A stretch of 40,982 nt of DNA from Desulfobacteraceae bacterium (GTDB lineage: Bacteria; Desulfobacterota; Desulfobacteria; Desulfobacterales; Desulfococcaceae), in assembly GCA_011390315.1 (NCBI GenBank), contig JAABSQ010000625.1, positions 1 through 40,982 of the forward strand. The letters are read 5' to 3'. A program made the translations under genes and the position numbers. The notes below the pieces were generated by a model. The model was not told the DNA's origin. It saw nothing but the letters and a program-made list of their open reading frames with translations, and did no database searches. This document shows, one piece after another, positions 19,626-28,398 of the stretch (positions are counted from its first letter, which is position 1; each line of letters opens with the position of its first letter).

Positions 19626-19735
19626 CCGCCCGTTTCAAATTTTCGGCCACGATCACCGTTTGGGCGGCCTGCCTATCATTCAGGCCTGGCCGAAACGATG
19701 ATCAATGCCAAATTTTCAAAGGCTTCGGCGGGCGG
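19626..19735. repeat. Nested imperfect inverted repeat between convergent genes
   Basis: Successive arms pair: CCGCCCG (19626-19632)/CGGGCGG (19729-19735); AAATTTT (19637-19643)/AAATTTT (19710-19716), near-self-complementary; GATCACCGTTT (19651-19661)/AAACGATGATC (19693-19703) with one mismatch. Confidence 0.65.
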
Positions 19736-19748
19736 GGAAATGCCGGTT

Positions 19749-20567
19749 CTAAAAGTGAAAGCTCAGCAGGTCGACCCTGTTTTGGTCATATATTTTCTTG
19801 ACCTTCACCAGGTTGTCCAGGTTCCGTAAGCTGTTCAAGTGGGTGTAGACGGCGTCGAAGAACTGATGTCGATGAATTTCCATCACCGCGTCGGCATCCA
19901 GTTCCAGAAGCTTTTTTCGGCTGATCCGCCAGATCTTGAGGCTCAGATTCTGGCCGTAATATCCCACCATGGAGAGGGGTTCTCCCAGATCATATTCGGT
20001 CTCCACCAGAAGGTCGAGATCTTTGACCAACTTCAGGAATTTCCGAGTGTTGGCCAGGTTGGTCTTGTAGCGCCGAAGCATGTTCTCGCCGATGAACTGT
20101 CGGGTGATTTTCGGGGACAGCTTGCCGTCCTGCCCGATCAGCTTCGTGCCGTCTTCCCCGCCTTCTACGATGCCGGGGCATCTCGAATCGAAGACCACCG
20201 CATAGGCGGTGTTGTCGAGCTGAACCGAGGGGATCTCCTTGATATTGAAAGGATAGATTTTGCAGGCCCGGGGCCGGATGGAATCGTATACCTCACAGGC
20301 GCCCGTCTCTTTTTCCAGATAGGGACAGGGGATCCCCCGTTTCAAGGTATACAGCAGGGTGAGACTTAAGTTCTCGTCGGTTTTCGAGAATACCACCGGA
20401 AACAACTTGGCGGTGTCGAACATCTCATCCAGAAGCACATTGGCGCAGGTATAGGTGCTGCCGTCGCAGCAGAGGGTGCAGGTATCGCATCCCCCGAAGG
20501 CGGTCTCGCCGTGCGCCTTGGGATTGAGCGTTTTGATAAAGCTTTTGGGATCTTTTTTGTTTTCCAT
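19749..20567 (-). CDS. YkgJ-family cysteine-cluster protein
   Basis: GCDTCTLCCDGSTYTCANVLLDEM and CPYLEKETGACEVYDSIRPRACKIYPF. ATG at 20567 (MENKKDPKSF) favoured over the ORF track start 20612. Confidence 0.75.
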   Translation of the reverse strand: MENKKDPKSFIKTLNPKAHGETAFGGCDTCTLCCDGSTYTCANVLLDEMFDTAKLFPVVFSKTDENLSLTLLYTLKRGIPCPYLEKETGACEVYDSIRPRACKIYPFNIKEIPSVQLDNTAYAVVFDSRCPGIVEGGEDGTKLIGQDGKLSPKITRQFIGENMLRRYKTNLANTRKFLKLVKDLDLLVETEYDLGEPLSMVGYYGQNLSLKIWRISRKKLLELDADAVMEIHRHQFFDAVYTHLNSLRNLDNLVKVKKIYDQNRVDLLSFHF

Positions 20568-20646
20568 GGGGAACTTCCTCGGGACGCACTGATTGCGGAT
20601 GCCTTCGCCCATGCGGTCGGGAAGATAAAAGGAAAGGGCGAGGCCA

Positions 20647-20678
20647 TAAAAAGGGAAGGGCGGCCGAATGGGCCGCCC
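20647..20678 (-). terminator. Rho-independent terminator downstream of rpsA
   Basis: GGGCGGCC-GAATG-GGCCGCCC stem (20658-20678). The minus strand then reads TTCCCTTTTT. Confidence 0.75.
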
Positions 20679-20739
20679 CGTATATCCCGTATATATTGAT
20701 ACCGTCGGAAAAGGAGAATTCAGCCCCTGAGGGGACTCG

Positions 20740-22764
20740 TTATTTCTCCTCGTCCTCTTTCATCTTTTCCTGAAGATTCTCTCTGAGGATTTCGCCGAAG
20801 GTGGAAGTGGCCGGCCCCATCTTGTTGATGTAATCGCTCAAGATGGACTGGTCGTCTTCCATGTCCAGTCGTTTGATGGAGAGTCCGATGCGTCGTTCAT
20901 CGGTGTTGATGTTCATCACCTTGGCGGTGATCACATCCCCCACATTGAACTTTTCGCCGGGACTCTTGATCTTTTCCTTGCTGATCTCAGAGACATGGAC
21001 CAGGCCTTCGATGCCCTCTTCGAGTTCCACGAAAATACCGAAATCGGTGATGTTGGTCACCGTTCCGGTGATTTCCGAACCGACCTCGTATCGTTCGGCC
21101 ACCGTATCCCAAGGATCGGGCTGGAGCTGCTTGATGCCAAGGGAGAATCGTTCATTTTCTTTTTCGATGTCCAGAACCACCGCCTGCACCGTTTCGCCCT
21201 TTTTAAAGAGCTCTGAAGGGTGCTTGATCCGTTTGGTCCAGGAGATGTCGGATATATGCACCAGACCGTCGATACCCTCGTCGATGCCGATGAACAGCCC
21301 GAAATCGGTGATGTTCTTGATCTTGCCCTCGATGGTGGTTCCCACCGGATATTTTTCGCCGATCACGTCCCAGGGATTGGGTTTGACCTGCTTCATACCC
21401 AGTGAAATTCGGCGGCTGTCGGGTTTGATGTCGAGCACGATGGCGTCGACGTCTTCTCCGACCGTCACCACCTTGGAGGGATGGCGGATTTTTCGGGTCC
21501 AGGACATTTCCGATACATGGATCAGCCCTTCGATGCCCTCTTCGAGTTCCACGAATGCGCCGTAATCGGTGAGGCTGACCACCTTGCCGGTGACCCGGGA
21601 GCCGACCGGGTACTTCTCTGCCGCGCTTTCCCACGGGTCCTGGGTCAGCTGCTTCATGCCCAGTGAGACCCGCTCCCGTTCCAGGTCGAGGTTGAGAATT
21701 TTGACGGTGATCTCATCGCCCACGGAAAACAGTTCGGAAGGATGCTTGACCCGGCCCCAGGAAATATCGGTGATGTGGAGCAGACCGTCCACCCCGCCCA
21801 GATCCACGAAGACACCGTATTCGGTGATGTTCTTCACCACCCCGTCCATGATCTTGCCTTCCTCGATGGATGCCAGGGTTTCGGCCCGGGCCTGCTCGCG
21901 CTCTTCCTCGAGAATGACCCGTCTGGACAGAACGATGTTGCTCCGCTTGCGGTTGAATTTCAGGATCTTGAAGGTGAAGCTCTTTCCGACCATCTCATCC
22001 AGGTTGCGGATGGGACGCAGGTCGGCCTGGGACCCGGGCAGAAACGCCTGAACCCCGATGTCCACGGAAAAACCGCCTTTGACCCGGTTGGTGATGGTGC
22101 CTTCCACGGTGCCGCCGTCGTCATAGGCCTTCTTGATCTCATCCCAAACCTTGACCTTTTCGGCTTTTTCTTTGGAGAGGACGACCATCTCTTCTTCGTC
22201 ATCCCACCATTCCACCATGACCTCGACGGAATCTCCGACCTCGGCCTCGATTTCGCCTTCTTCGTTCCGGAACTCGCGGATGGGGATCTGACCTTCGGAT
22301 TTGTAACCGATGTCCACCAGGACATGGTCTTTGTCTACCGAGATGATCCTTCCCATGGCGACCTCACCCTCCTCGAAACGCTTGAAGCTCTCTTCGTACA
22401 TGTCCATCAAGCTTTCCATGGTGGTTTCGCCTTCGATCTCTTCGGCCTCCTCCTCTTCCGCTTCCATGGCGTCCAAGGTCTCTTCGGCGGTGAGAACCCG
22501 ATCCGCGACCTCTGTTTCGGGATCCGCAGCAGCTTCTTCCGTTTCAGTATCCGCGGCGGCTTCCTCCGTTTCAGGATCCGCGGCGGCTTCCTCCGTTTCA
22601 GGATCTGCAGCAGCTTCCTCTGTTTCAGGATCCGCGGCGGCTTCCTCCGTTTCGGTGTTCTCCGACCCGGCTTCCGGTTGTTGACTTTCTTCCTCGATCA
22701 CATCCGTTTCCGAGGCGTCTGTCTGGTTTTGTTGTTGAGTTTCTTCTTTTACCATTTCTTCCAT
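20740..22764 (-). CDS. rpsA: 30S ribosomal protein S1 with N-terminal acidic repeat extension
   Basis: Six S1 domains recognisable (e.g. MDGVVKNITEYGVFVDLGGVDGLLHITDISW; IEGKIKNITDFGLFIGIDEGIDGLVHISDISW); N-terminus has (ETEEAAADP)n. Confidence 0.95.
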   Translation of the reverse strand: MEEMVKEETQQQNQTDASETDVIEEESQQPEAGSENTETEEAAADPETEEAAADPETEEAAADPETEEAAADTETEEAAADPETEVADRVLTAEETLDAMEAEEEEAEEIEGETTMESLMDMYEESFKRFEEGEVAMGRIISVDKDHVLVDIGYKSEGQIPIREFRNEEGEIEAEVGDSVEVMVEWWDDEEEMVVLSKEKAEKVKVWDEIKKAYDDGGTVEGTITNRVKGGFSVDIGVQAFLPGSQADLRPIRNLDEMVGKSFTFKILKFNRKRSNIVLSRRVILEEEREQARAETLASIEEGKIMDGVVKNITEYGVFVDLGGVDGLLHITDISWGRVKHPSELFSVGDEITVKILNLDLERERVSLGMKQLTQDPWESAAEKYPVGSRVTGKVVSLTDYGAFVELEEGIEGLIHVSEMSWTRKIRHPSKVVTVGEDVDAIVLDIKPDSRRISLGMKQVKPNPWDVIGEKYPVGTTIEGKIKNITDFGLFIGIDEGIDGLVHISDISWTKRIKHPSELFKKGETVQAVVLDIEKENERFSLGIKQLQPDPWDTVAERYEVGSEITGTVTNITDFGIFVELEEGIEGLVHVSEISKEKIKSPGEKFNVGDVITAKVMNINTDERRIGLSIKRLDMEDDQSILSDYINKMGPATSTFGEILRENLQEKMKEDEEK
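22511..22654 (-). repeat. 27-bp tandem repeat (5 copies plus partial) encoding ETEEAAADP in rpsA
   Basis: Units begin at 22511, 22538, 22565, 22592, 22619 (plus-strand consensus tccgtttcaggatccgcggcggcttcc), partial at 22646. Confidence 0.92.
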
Positions 22765-22792
22765 AAACTAAAATTACCCCCTTGGCCTATTT

Positions 22793-22827
22793 TTTATTAT
22801 ACCCCCGTTCAGGTAGTATAACCTGTA
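22793..22827 (-). promoter_or_regulatory. Candidate rpsA promoter with adjacent dyad operator-like site
   Basis: The minus strand has GTACAGGTTATACTACCTGAACGGGGGTATAAT: perfect -10 TATAAT and a dyad CAGGT-6nt-ACCTG just upstream. Confidence 0.5.
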
Positions 22828-22909
22828 CACTATATATATTCACCGGCTGAAATGCAAGCCTTAATTCGGGAAAAATTCAATATTCGCAGAAAAAAGAAAA
22901 AAGGGCGGG

Positions 22910-23575
22910 TCAGCGCCGGGTTTGAATATGCGCCAGCATGGTATCGATAACCGCTTCGAGAGAGAGGGCGGTGGAGTCGATGCGAATGGCGTCGGGCGCC
23001 GGTTTCAGAGGGGCGAGAGAACGGCTGCTGTCGTTTCGGTCACGAATGCGAAGGTCCCGTTCGACCTCTTCGAGGGTCTGTCCGGTGACCCCCTCCACTT
23101 CTTTATAGCGCCGGGCGGCCCGAACTTCAGGAGACGCATCCAGAAAGAATTTCACGTCGGCATCGGGAAAGACCACCGTTCCCATATCCCGGCCTTCAAA
23201 GACCGCCCCTTTGTTTTCGCCCATCCGCCGCTGGACGTCTAGCAGAAAGCGTCTCACCGCCGGTTTGGCGGACACCGCCGAGGAGAGCATCGTGACCTCC
23301 GGAGTGCGGATCTGATCGGTGATGTCTTTTCCTTCCAATATCAATCGGGTCCCCCGACCGGTTCGAATAAATTCCAGACGAAGCCGCCGACACAATCCTT
23401 CCAGACCGGCTTCGTCCTCCGGATCGATGCCGGCGTAGAGCGCGGCCAAGGCTACCCCGCGGTACAGGGCCCCGGTGTCGATATAGGTATACGACAGGCG
23501 GTCGGCCAGGGCCCTGCTGAGGGTGGTCTTGCCGGCCCCCGCCGGGCCGTCGATGGTGATGAGCAGCTTTTTCAT
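22910..23575 (-). CDS. cmk: Cytidylate kinase
   Basis: ITIDGPAGAGKTTLSRALADRLSYTYIDTGALYRGVAL; GRDMGTVVFPDADVKFFLDA. Confidence 0.95.
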   Translation of the reverse strand: MKKLLITIDGPAGAGKTTLSRALADRLSYTYIDTGALYRGVALAALYAGIDPEDEAGLEGLCRRLRLEFIRTGRGTRLILEGKDITDQIRTPEVTMLSSAVSAKPAVRRFLLDVQRRMGENKGAVFEGRDMGTVVFPDADVKFFLDASPEVRAARRYKEVEGVTGQTLEEVERDLRIRDRNDSSRSLAPLKPAPDAIRIDSTALSLEAVIDTMLAHIQTRR

Positions 23576-24660
23576 TCCAGAACCGCTTTCAGGGCCTGAA
23601 TGAACCGTTCATTTTCCCGGGGTTTTCCGGCGTTCACCCGGATATGGGTCGGATACCCGTACGCGGCCATGGACCGGACGATCACCCCCTTGCGAAGCAG
23701 GGCTTCGAATACCTCGCCCGCATCCCTGCCCACATCGATGAGAAAAAAATTGGCCTGGGTGGGTGAGTACCGGACTCCTATTTCATCCAGGGCCCCGTAC
23801 AGGTAATCGAGCCCTTCGTGGGTGATCCGCCGGGTGGATTCCAGAAACTCCGAATCTTCCAGGGCGGCGCAGGCCCCGATCTGGGCCATGAGGTTGGCAT
23901 TGAAGGGCTGTCTCACCCGGTGGAGAAGGGCCGCGATTTCGGGGGTGGTCACTCCGTAGCCGATGCGCAGGCCGGCCAGCCCGTAGGCCTTGGAAAAGGT
24001 GCGGAGGGTGACCACCGGCCGACCCGCTTTCACCTGAGCGATGCTGTCGGGGTAGTCGGGCGACCGGACGAATTCGAAATAGGCCTCGTCCACCGCCGCC
24101 ACCACGCCGTCGGGAAGATCATCCATAAACGCCTCGAAATCCTTCCGAGGGGTCATGGCGCCGGTGGGATTGTTGGGGTTGCAGATAAACACCAGCCGGG
24201 TTCGGCGGGTGATTCGGCGCCCCATTTCCGCCAGGTCCATGCCGAGCCCTTTCAGATCCACGAAGACCGGTCTGGATCCGGCGCACCGGACGCAGATCTC
24301 ATACATCAGAAAAGAGGGGCGGGGAAGGATCACTTCATCCCCGGGCTGAAGGCACATTCGGGCCAGCATGGCGATGATTTCATCCGACCCGTTGCCCAGC
24401 ACGATGCCTTCCGGCGCCACCCCGAGGTGTTCGGCCAATCGGTGCGTCAGCCGCCATCCGGCGCCGTCCGGATACCGATGAATTTCCTGAAGGGCGTTTT
24501 GCAGGGCCTGAACCGCTTTGGGCGAAGGCCCCAGAGGGTTCTCGTTGGAGGCCAGCTTGATGGAATCCCGAATCCCGTATTCCCGTTCCAGCGCTTCGAT
24601 GGGTTTGCCGGTCACATACGGCTCAATAGCGGTGATGTAGTCCGGCACCGGAAGGGTCAT
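23572..24660 (-). CDS. hisC: Histidinol-phosphate aminotransferase
   Basis: IKLASNENPLGPSPKAVQAL; FICNPNNPTGAM; TFSKAYGLAGLRIGYG PLP lysine region. ATGA-type overlap with cmk. Confidence 0.93.
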   Translation of the reverse strand: MTLPVPDYITAIEPYVTGKPIEALEREYGIRDSIKLASNENPLGPSPKAVQALQNALQEIHRYPDGAGWRLTHRLAEHLGVAPEGIVLGNGSDEIIAMLARMCLQPGDEVILPRPSFLMYEICVRCAGSRPVFVDLKGLGMDLAEMGRRITRRTRLVFICNPNNPTGAMTPRKDFEAFMDDLPDGVVAAVDEAYFEFVRSPDYPDSIAQVKAGRPVVTLRTFSKAYGLAGLRIGYGVTTPEIAALLHRVRQPFNANLMAQIGACAALEDSEFLESTRRITHEGLDYLYGALDEIGVRYSPTQANFFLIDVGRDAGEVFEALLRKGVIVRSMAAYGYPTHIRVNAGKPRENERFIQALKAVLE

Positions 24661-25217
24661 CAGGCGGTCTCCGTCTCCGGCTGCTCGAGTGCCGATTTGC
24701 GGCCGGCATCGATGGCGGCCATGTTGAGAGGCAGGAATTTCTCTTTTCCGGAGAACTCCTCCCGAACCGCCTCCCGCATGGCTTCGAAATCGACGATCCC
24801 GCTTCGGGCCACAAATGCGGACAGGGCCACGATGTTGGCGGCCTTGACGCTGCCCAGCTCTTTGGCGATGCCGGTGGCCGGCACCAGGATTTCATCCACA
24901 TCCTCCCGGCCGGACCGGACCGGAATCAGGGATTCGTTCACCAGAATGACGCCCCCCGGTTTGACCACCGGAGCGAATTTTTCCAGAGAGGGGCGGTTCA
25001 TGGCCACCAGATGGGCCGGATTTTTGATGATGGGCGACCCGATGGGCCGGTCGCTGATGACCACGGTGCAGTAGGCGGTGCCGCCGCGCATCTCCGGGCC
25101 GTAAGAGGGAATCCAGGCCACCTCGTAGCCCACCTGCATGGCGGTATGGGCCAGCAGCTTGCCGCACATGAGAATACCCTGGCCGCCGAAACCGGCGAAC
25201 ATGACTTCACTTTGCAT
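24660..25217 (-). CDS. korC: 2-oxoacid:ferredoxin oxidoreductase gamma subunit (KorC-like)
   Basis: VMFAGFGGQGILMCGKLLAHTAMQVGYEVAWIPSYGPEMRGGTAYCTVVISD. Confidence 0.9.
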   Translation of the reverse strand: MQSEVMFAGFGGQGILMCGKLLAHTAMQVGYEVAWIPSYGPEMRGGTAYCTVVISDRPIGSPIIKNPAHLVAMNRPSLEKFAPVVKPGGVILVNESLIPVRSGREDVDEILVPATGIAKELGSVKAANIVALSAFVARSGIVDFEAMREAVREEFSGKEKFLPLNMAAIDAGRKSALEQPETETA

Positions 25218-25248
25218 AATTCACTCCGAAATCCGTCCTGATGTAAGT

Positions 25249-26013
25249 TTATGCGTTGGCCGAAACGGCTTCCGCTTCTTCCGGGGTCTTGAAATCCCCC
25301 AGCGGGAAATAGGGGAGCAGGGTCTCCTCCGTCCATTTGATGGCGTCCAGGGGCGTCATCCCCCAGTTGGTGGGGCAGGTCGAGACCACCTCCACCAGAC
25401 TGAAGCACCGGCCTTCCATCTGATAGGTGAATGCCTTTTTGAGGGCCTTTTTGGTTCGGTTGATGAACTTGGGTTTGATCACCGTCTGCCGGGTGATGTA
25501 CCCCTCCGTGGCCAGGGAGGAGAGGAGTTCGGCCACCCGAATCGGCATGCCGGTCTCCTCGGTGTTTCTTCCCAGGGGAGAGGTGGTGGTCCGCTGGCCC
25601 GGCATGGTGGTGGGGGCCATCTGGCCGCCGGTCATGCCGTAGACCGCGTTGTTGACGAAAATGGCGGTGAATTTCTCCCCCCGGTTGGCGGCGTGGATGA
25701 TTTCCCCCATGCCGATGCTGGCCAGATCCCCGTCTCCCTGATAGGTGAAGACCATCAGGTCGGGGCGGACCCGTTTGATCCCGGTGGCCATGGCCGGAGC
25801 CCGGCCGTGGGCCGCCTCCTGAAAATCACAGGAAAAATAGTTGTAGGCCAATACGGCGCAGCCCACCGGGGCGATGCCCACGGTTCGGCCTCGTATTCCC
25901 AGCTCATCGATGACCTCCCCCACCAGCCGGTGAATCACCCCGTGGGTGCATCCCGGGCAGTAGTGGGTATGGACATCGGTGAGGGCTTCCGGTTTCTGAA
26001 AAGTTTTTCCCAT
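25249..26013 (-). CDS. korB: 2-oxoacid:ferredoxin oxidoreductase beta subunit (TPP-binding, KorB-like)
   Basis: HYCPGCTHGVIHRLV; YQGDGDLASIGMGEIIHAANRGEKFTAIFVNNAVYGMTGGQMAPTT. ATG 26013 overlaps the korA stop (TAATG). Confidence 0.92.
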   Translation of the reverse strand: MGKTFQKPEALTDVHTHYCPGCTHGVIHRLVGEVIDELGIRGRTVGIAPVGCAVLAYNYFSCDFQEAAHGRAPAMATGIKRVRPDLMVFTYQGDGDLASIGMGEIIHAANRGEKFTAIFVNNAVYGMTGGQMAPTTMPGQRTTTSPLGRNTEETGMPIRVAELLSSLATEGYITRQTVIKPKFINRTKKALKKAFTYQMEGRCFSLVEVVSTCPTNWGMTPLDAIKWTEETLLPYFPLGDFKTPEEAEAVSANA

Positions 26014-27080
26014 TACAAGTGCTCCTTCACGACTTCTATGATCTCCTCGGGGGTGGGTACCTCTCCGCCGCATTTGCCGTACCATTTGACCGGGCGCTTG
26101 CCCATCACGGCGCGTTCCACATCCTCCACCATCTGGCCCATGCTCATTTCAATGCTCAAGACCACCCGGCAGTTTTCTTTGGAGGCGGCCTCATGAATCG
26201 CCTTTTCCGGAAACGGAAAGACGGTCTGGGGCCGGATCATCCCCACCTCGATGCCTTCCTCCTTGAGGTGGTCGATGGCGGTGCGGCAGACCCGGCTCAT
26301 GGTGCCGTAGCTGACGATCAGAGCCTGATACTCGCCCTCGGCGTTGTAGGACTCGTATCGAACCTCCTCCTGCTTCATCCGGTCGTATTTGGATTTGAGC
26401 AGAAGATTGTGGTTGTTGAGGGCTTCGGGGTCCAGATAGAGGGACTTGACCAGGTTCCGGGTGGCGCTCTTTCGGGTGTCCATGCCGTTGGTGGCCCAGT
26501 CGTCCTTTTTGGAGGGTTCGCTTCGAAGGTGCTCGGGAAATTCCACCGGCTCCATCATCTGGCCGATCAGGCCGTCTCCGAGAATCATCACCGGGTTCCG
26601 GTATTTTTCGGCCAGGGGAAAAGCGGTCATGACCATTTCCACCGCTTCCTGAACGCTGGCCGGGGCCATGACCAGCATGCGGTAATCGCCGTGCCCGCCG
26701 CCCTTCACCGACTGGAAGTAATCCCCCTGGGAAGGAAGGATTCCGCCCAGGCCGGGGCCGCCCCGAATGATATTGACGAACACCGCCGGGCACTGGGCGC
26801 CGGCGATGTAGCTGATGGCTTCGCTCATGAGGCTGACGCCGGGGCTGGATGAGGTGGTAAAGACCCTTTCACCGGCGCCGGCCGCGCCGAATAGCATGTA
26901 TCCGACCGCCACCTCGCTCTCCCCCTGGAGAAACACTCCGTTCACCTCCGGCATTCGGCGGGCCAGGTATTCGGCCACCTCGGACTGGGGCGTGATGGGA
27001 TAGGCGAAGTAGTTGAGGCATCCGGCGCGGATGGCCGCCTCCCCGATCGCTTCGTTTCCTTTCATCAAGACTTTGGCCAT
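26013..27080 (-). CDS. korA: 2-oxoacid:ferredoxin oxidoreductase alpha subunit (KorA-like)
   Basis: MAKVLMKGNEAIGEAAIRAGCLNYFAYPITPQSEVAEYLARRMPE; ATG at 27080 (the ORF track extends to 27296). Confidence 0.92.
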   Translation of the reverse strand: MAKVLMKGNEAIGEAAIRAGCLNYFAYPITPQSEVAEYLARRMPEVNGVFLQGESEVAVGYMLFGAAGAGERVFTTSSSPGVSLMSEAISYIAGAQCPAVFVNIIRGGPGLGGILPSQGDYFQSVKGGGHGDYRMLVMAPASVQEAVEMVMTAFPLAEKYRNPVMILGDGLIGQMMEPVEFPEHLRSEPSKKDDWATNGMDTRKSATRNLVKSLYLDPEALNNHNLLLKSKYDRMKQEEVRYESYNAEGEYQALIVSYGTMSRVCRTAIDHLKEEGIEVGMIRPQTVFPFPEKAIHEAASKENCRVVLSIEMSMGQMVEDVERAVMGKRPVKWYGKCGGEVPTPEEIIEVVKEHL

Positions 27081-27094
27081 TTCTTCTCCTTGCT

Positions 27095-27331
27095 TTAGGC
27101 TTTCGCTTCGGCTTCCGCTTTGATCTCGCTCAGGGTGATGGCGACATCGGGACACATAATGCAGCAGATGGCGCAAGATATGCAGTCTTCCGGCCGGGCC
27201 TGATATACGGGAAAATACCCCTTGGTATTGACCTCGCCGGAGATTTCCAGAACATTCTTGGGGCAGACGTCCACACAGAGTCCGCAGCCCTTGCACCGGT
27301 CCGCCTGGATTTCATGTTTATAAGTCGGCAT
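27095..27331 (-). CDS. korD: 2x[4Fe-4S] ferredoxin-type subunit (KorD-like)
   Basis: CKGCGLCVDVCP and CISCAICCIMCP clusters. Confidence 0.9.
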   Translation of the reverse strand: MPTYKHEIQADRCKGCGLCVDVCPKNVLEISGEVNTKGYFPVYQARPEDCISCAICCIMCPDVAITLSEIKAEAEAKA

Positions 27332-27382
27332 GATTCTATACTCCTTGATTCATAATATAATGATAAAGAAAGCTCCCGCCGG

Positions 27383-28102
27383 TCAGGGGCGCAGGATCGG
27401 GCCGCTCGGCCCCCCGCCGCCTGCCTTTTTCCAGGGAGGAACCAGCTGCCGGTCGACCGGCAAAAGGGGGCAGGAGAAACGGCTCGCATCAATTTCAGGC
27501 AGAAGGCCGGTTTCCACCGTCAGGAACTCCAGCGGCAGCCCGGCTTTTTCGCTCAGATTCCGAACAAAATCATAGCCCCGGTAAATATCTTCCGGGCCGG
27601 TTTCATCGATCAGGTTGGGGTTGCCGATGAGGCCGTTGATCTTCAATTTCGCCGCTGCTTCGATCTCCCGCCGGATTTTGAGACACCCTTCCAAGGTTTC
27701 CGTAAACGGCCGAAAGGGGTTGACCACCTGGAGCATGCGGATTTCCTGATGTTGAAGGGCATCCGCCAGGGCGGCCAGCACCGTGGCGCCGACATCGTCT
27801 CCGCCGACATCCAGCAGGGTGACCTCGGCGGGGCGCCGAAGCATGCCGGCGATGGCCGGGCTCAGAATCGGCAGATCGGCGTGCATGTATTGTTCCGGCG
27901 GCAGAACCAGTTCGATCCCGTGGTCTTTCAGAAGCTTTCGGGCTTCCCGGGTACGGAAATAGGGGTTGACCAGGTCGAGGTCGGCGACCCGGACATCGAG
28001 ACCCGCCCGTTTCCGTTCCACCGCCAGGTTGATGGAAACCTCTGTCTTTCCGCTGCCGTAATTACCGACAATGATCAGGATGCCGGTCAGATGGATGTTC
28101 AA
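27383..28102 (-). CDS. P-loop NTPase (CobQ/MinD/ParA-like) preceding korDABC
   Basis: IIVGNYGSGKTEVSINLAVERKRAGLDVRVADLDLVNPYFRTREARKLL and VTLLDVGGDDVGATVLAAL. Likely TTG start at 28102 (the ORF track ATG at 28201 adds residues unlikely to be native). Confidence 0.75.
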   Translation of the reverse strand: MNIHLTGILIIVGNYGSGKTEVSINLAVERKRAGLDVRVADLDLVNPYFRTREARKLLKDHGIELVLPPEQYMHADLPILSPAIAGMLRRPAEVTLLDVGGDDVGATVLAALADALQHQEIRMLQVVNPFRPFTETLEGCLKIRREIEAAAKLKINGLIGNPNLIDETGPEDIYRGYDFVRNLSEKAGLPLEFLTVETGLLPEIDASRFSCPLLPVDRQLVPPWKKAGGGGPSGPILRP

Positions 28103-28398
28103 TCCTGAATCCTTTATAATGCCTGATTGATATTGAGCGGCCCGTATTCCCGGGCAAAAAGCGTAACCAAACCTTGTAGTTTCAAAAACATTGCCTGTCA
28201 ACGTTTTTCGACCCGGTCGAGGAAAAAACCGGCTATCGACTCAGGGTCTATCGTCGTGTTCATTCATCGAACCGGCGCCGGGCTGATCTTGCCTGGAATC
28301 GGCAACCGTGGTATGAGCAATGCACCGGTTTGTTTTGTATGGGTTTGTATAACATGGGTTTGCATGACAAGGGATTTTGATTCGGACGGTAAAACGAT

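Noticed and set aside
22541-22650. Regular repeats considered as a CRISPR array
   Set aside because: 27-bp units are contiguous, without spacers, and in frame in rpsA; a coding tandem repeat.
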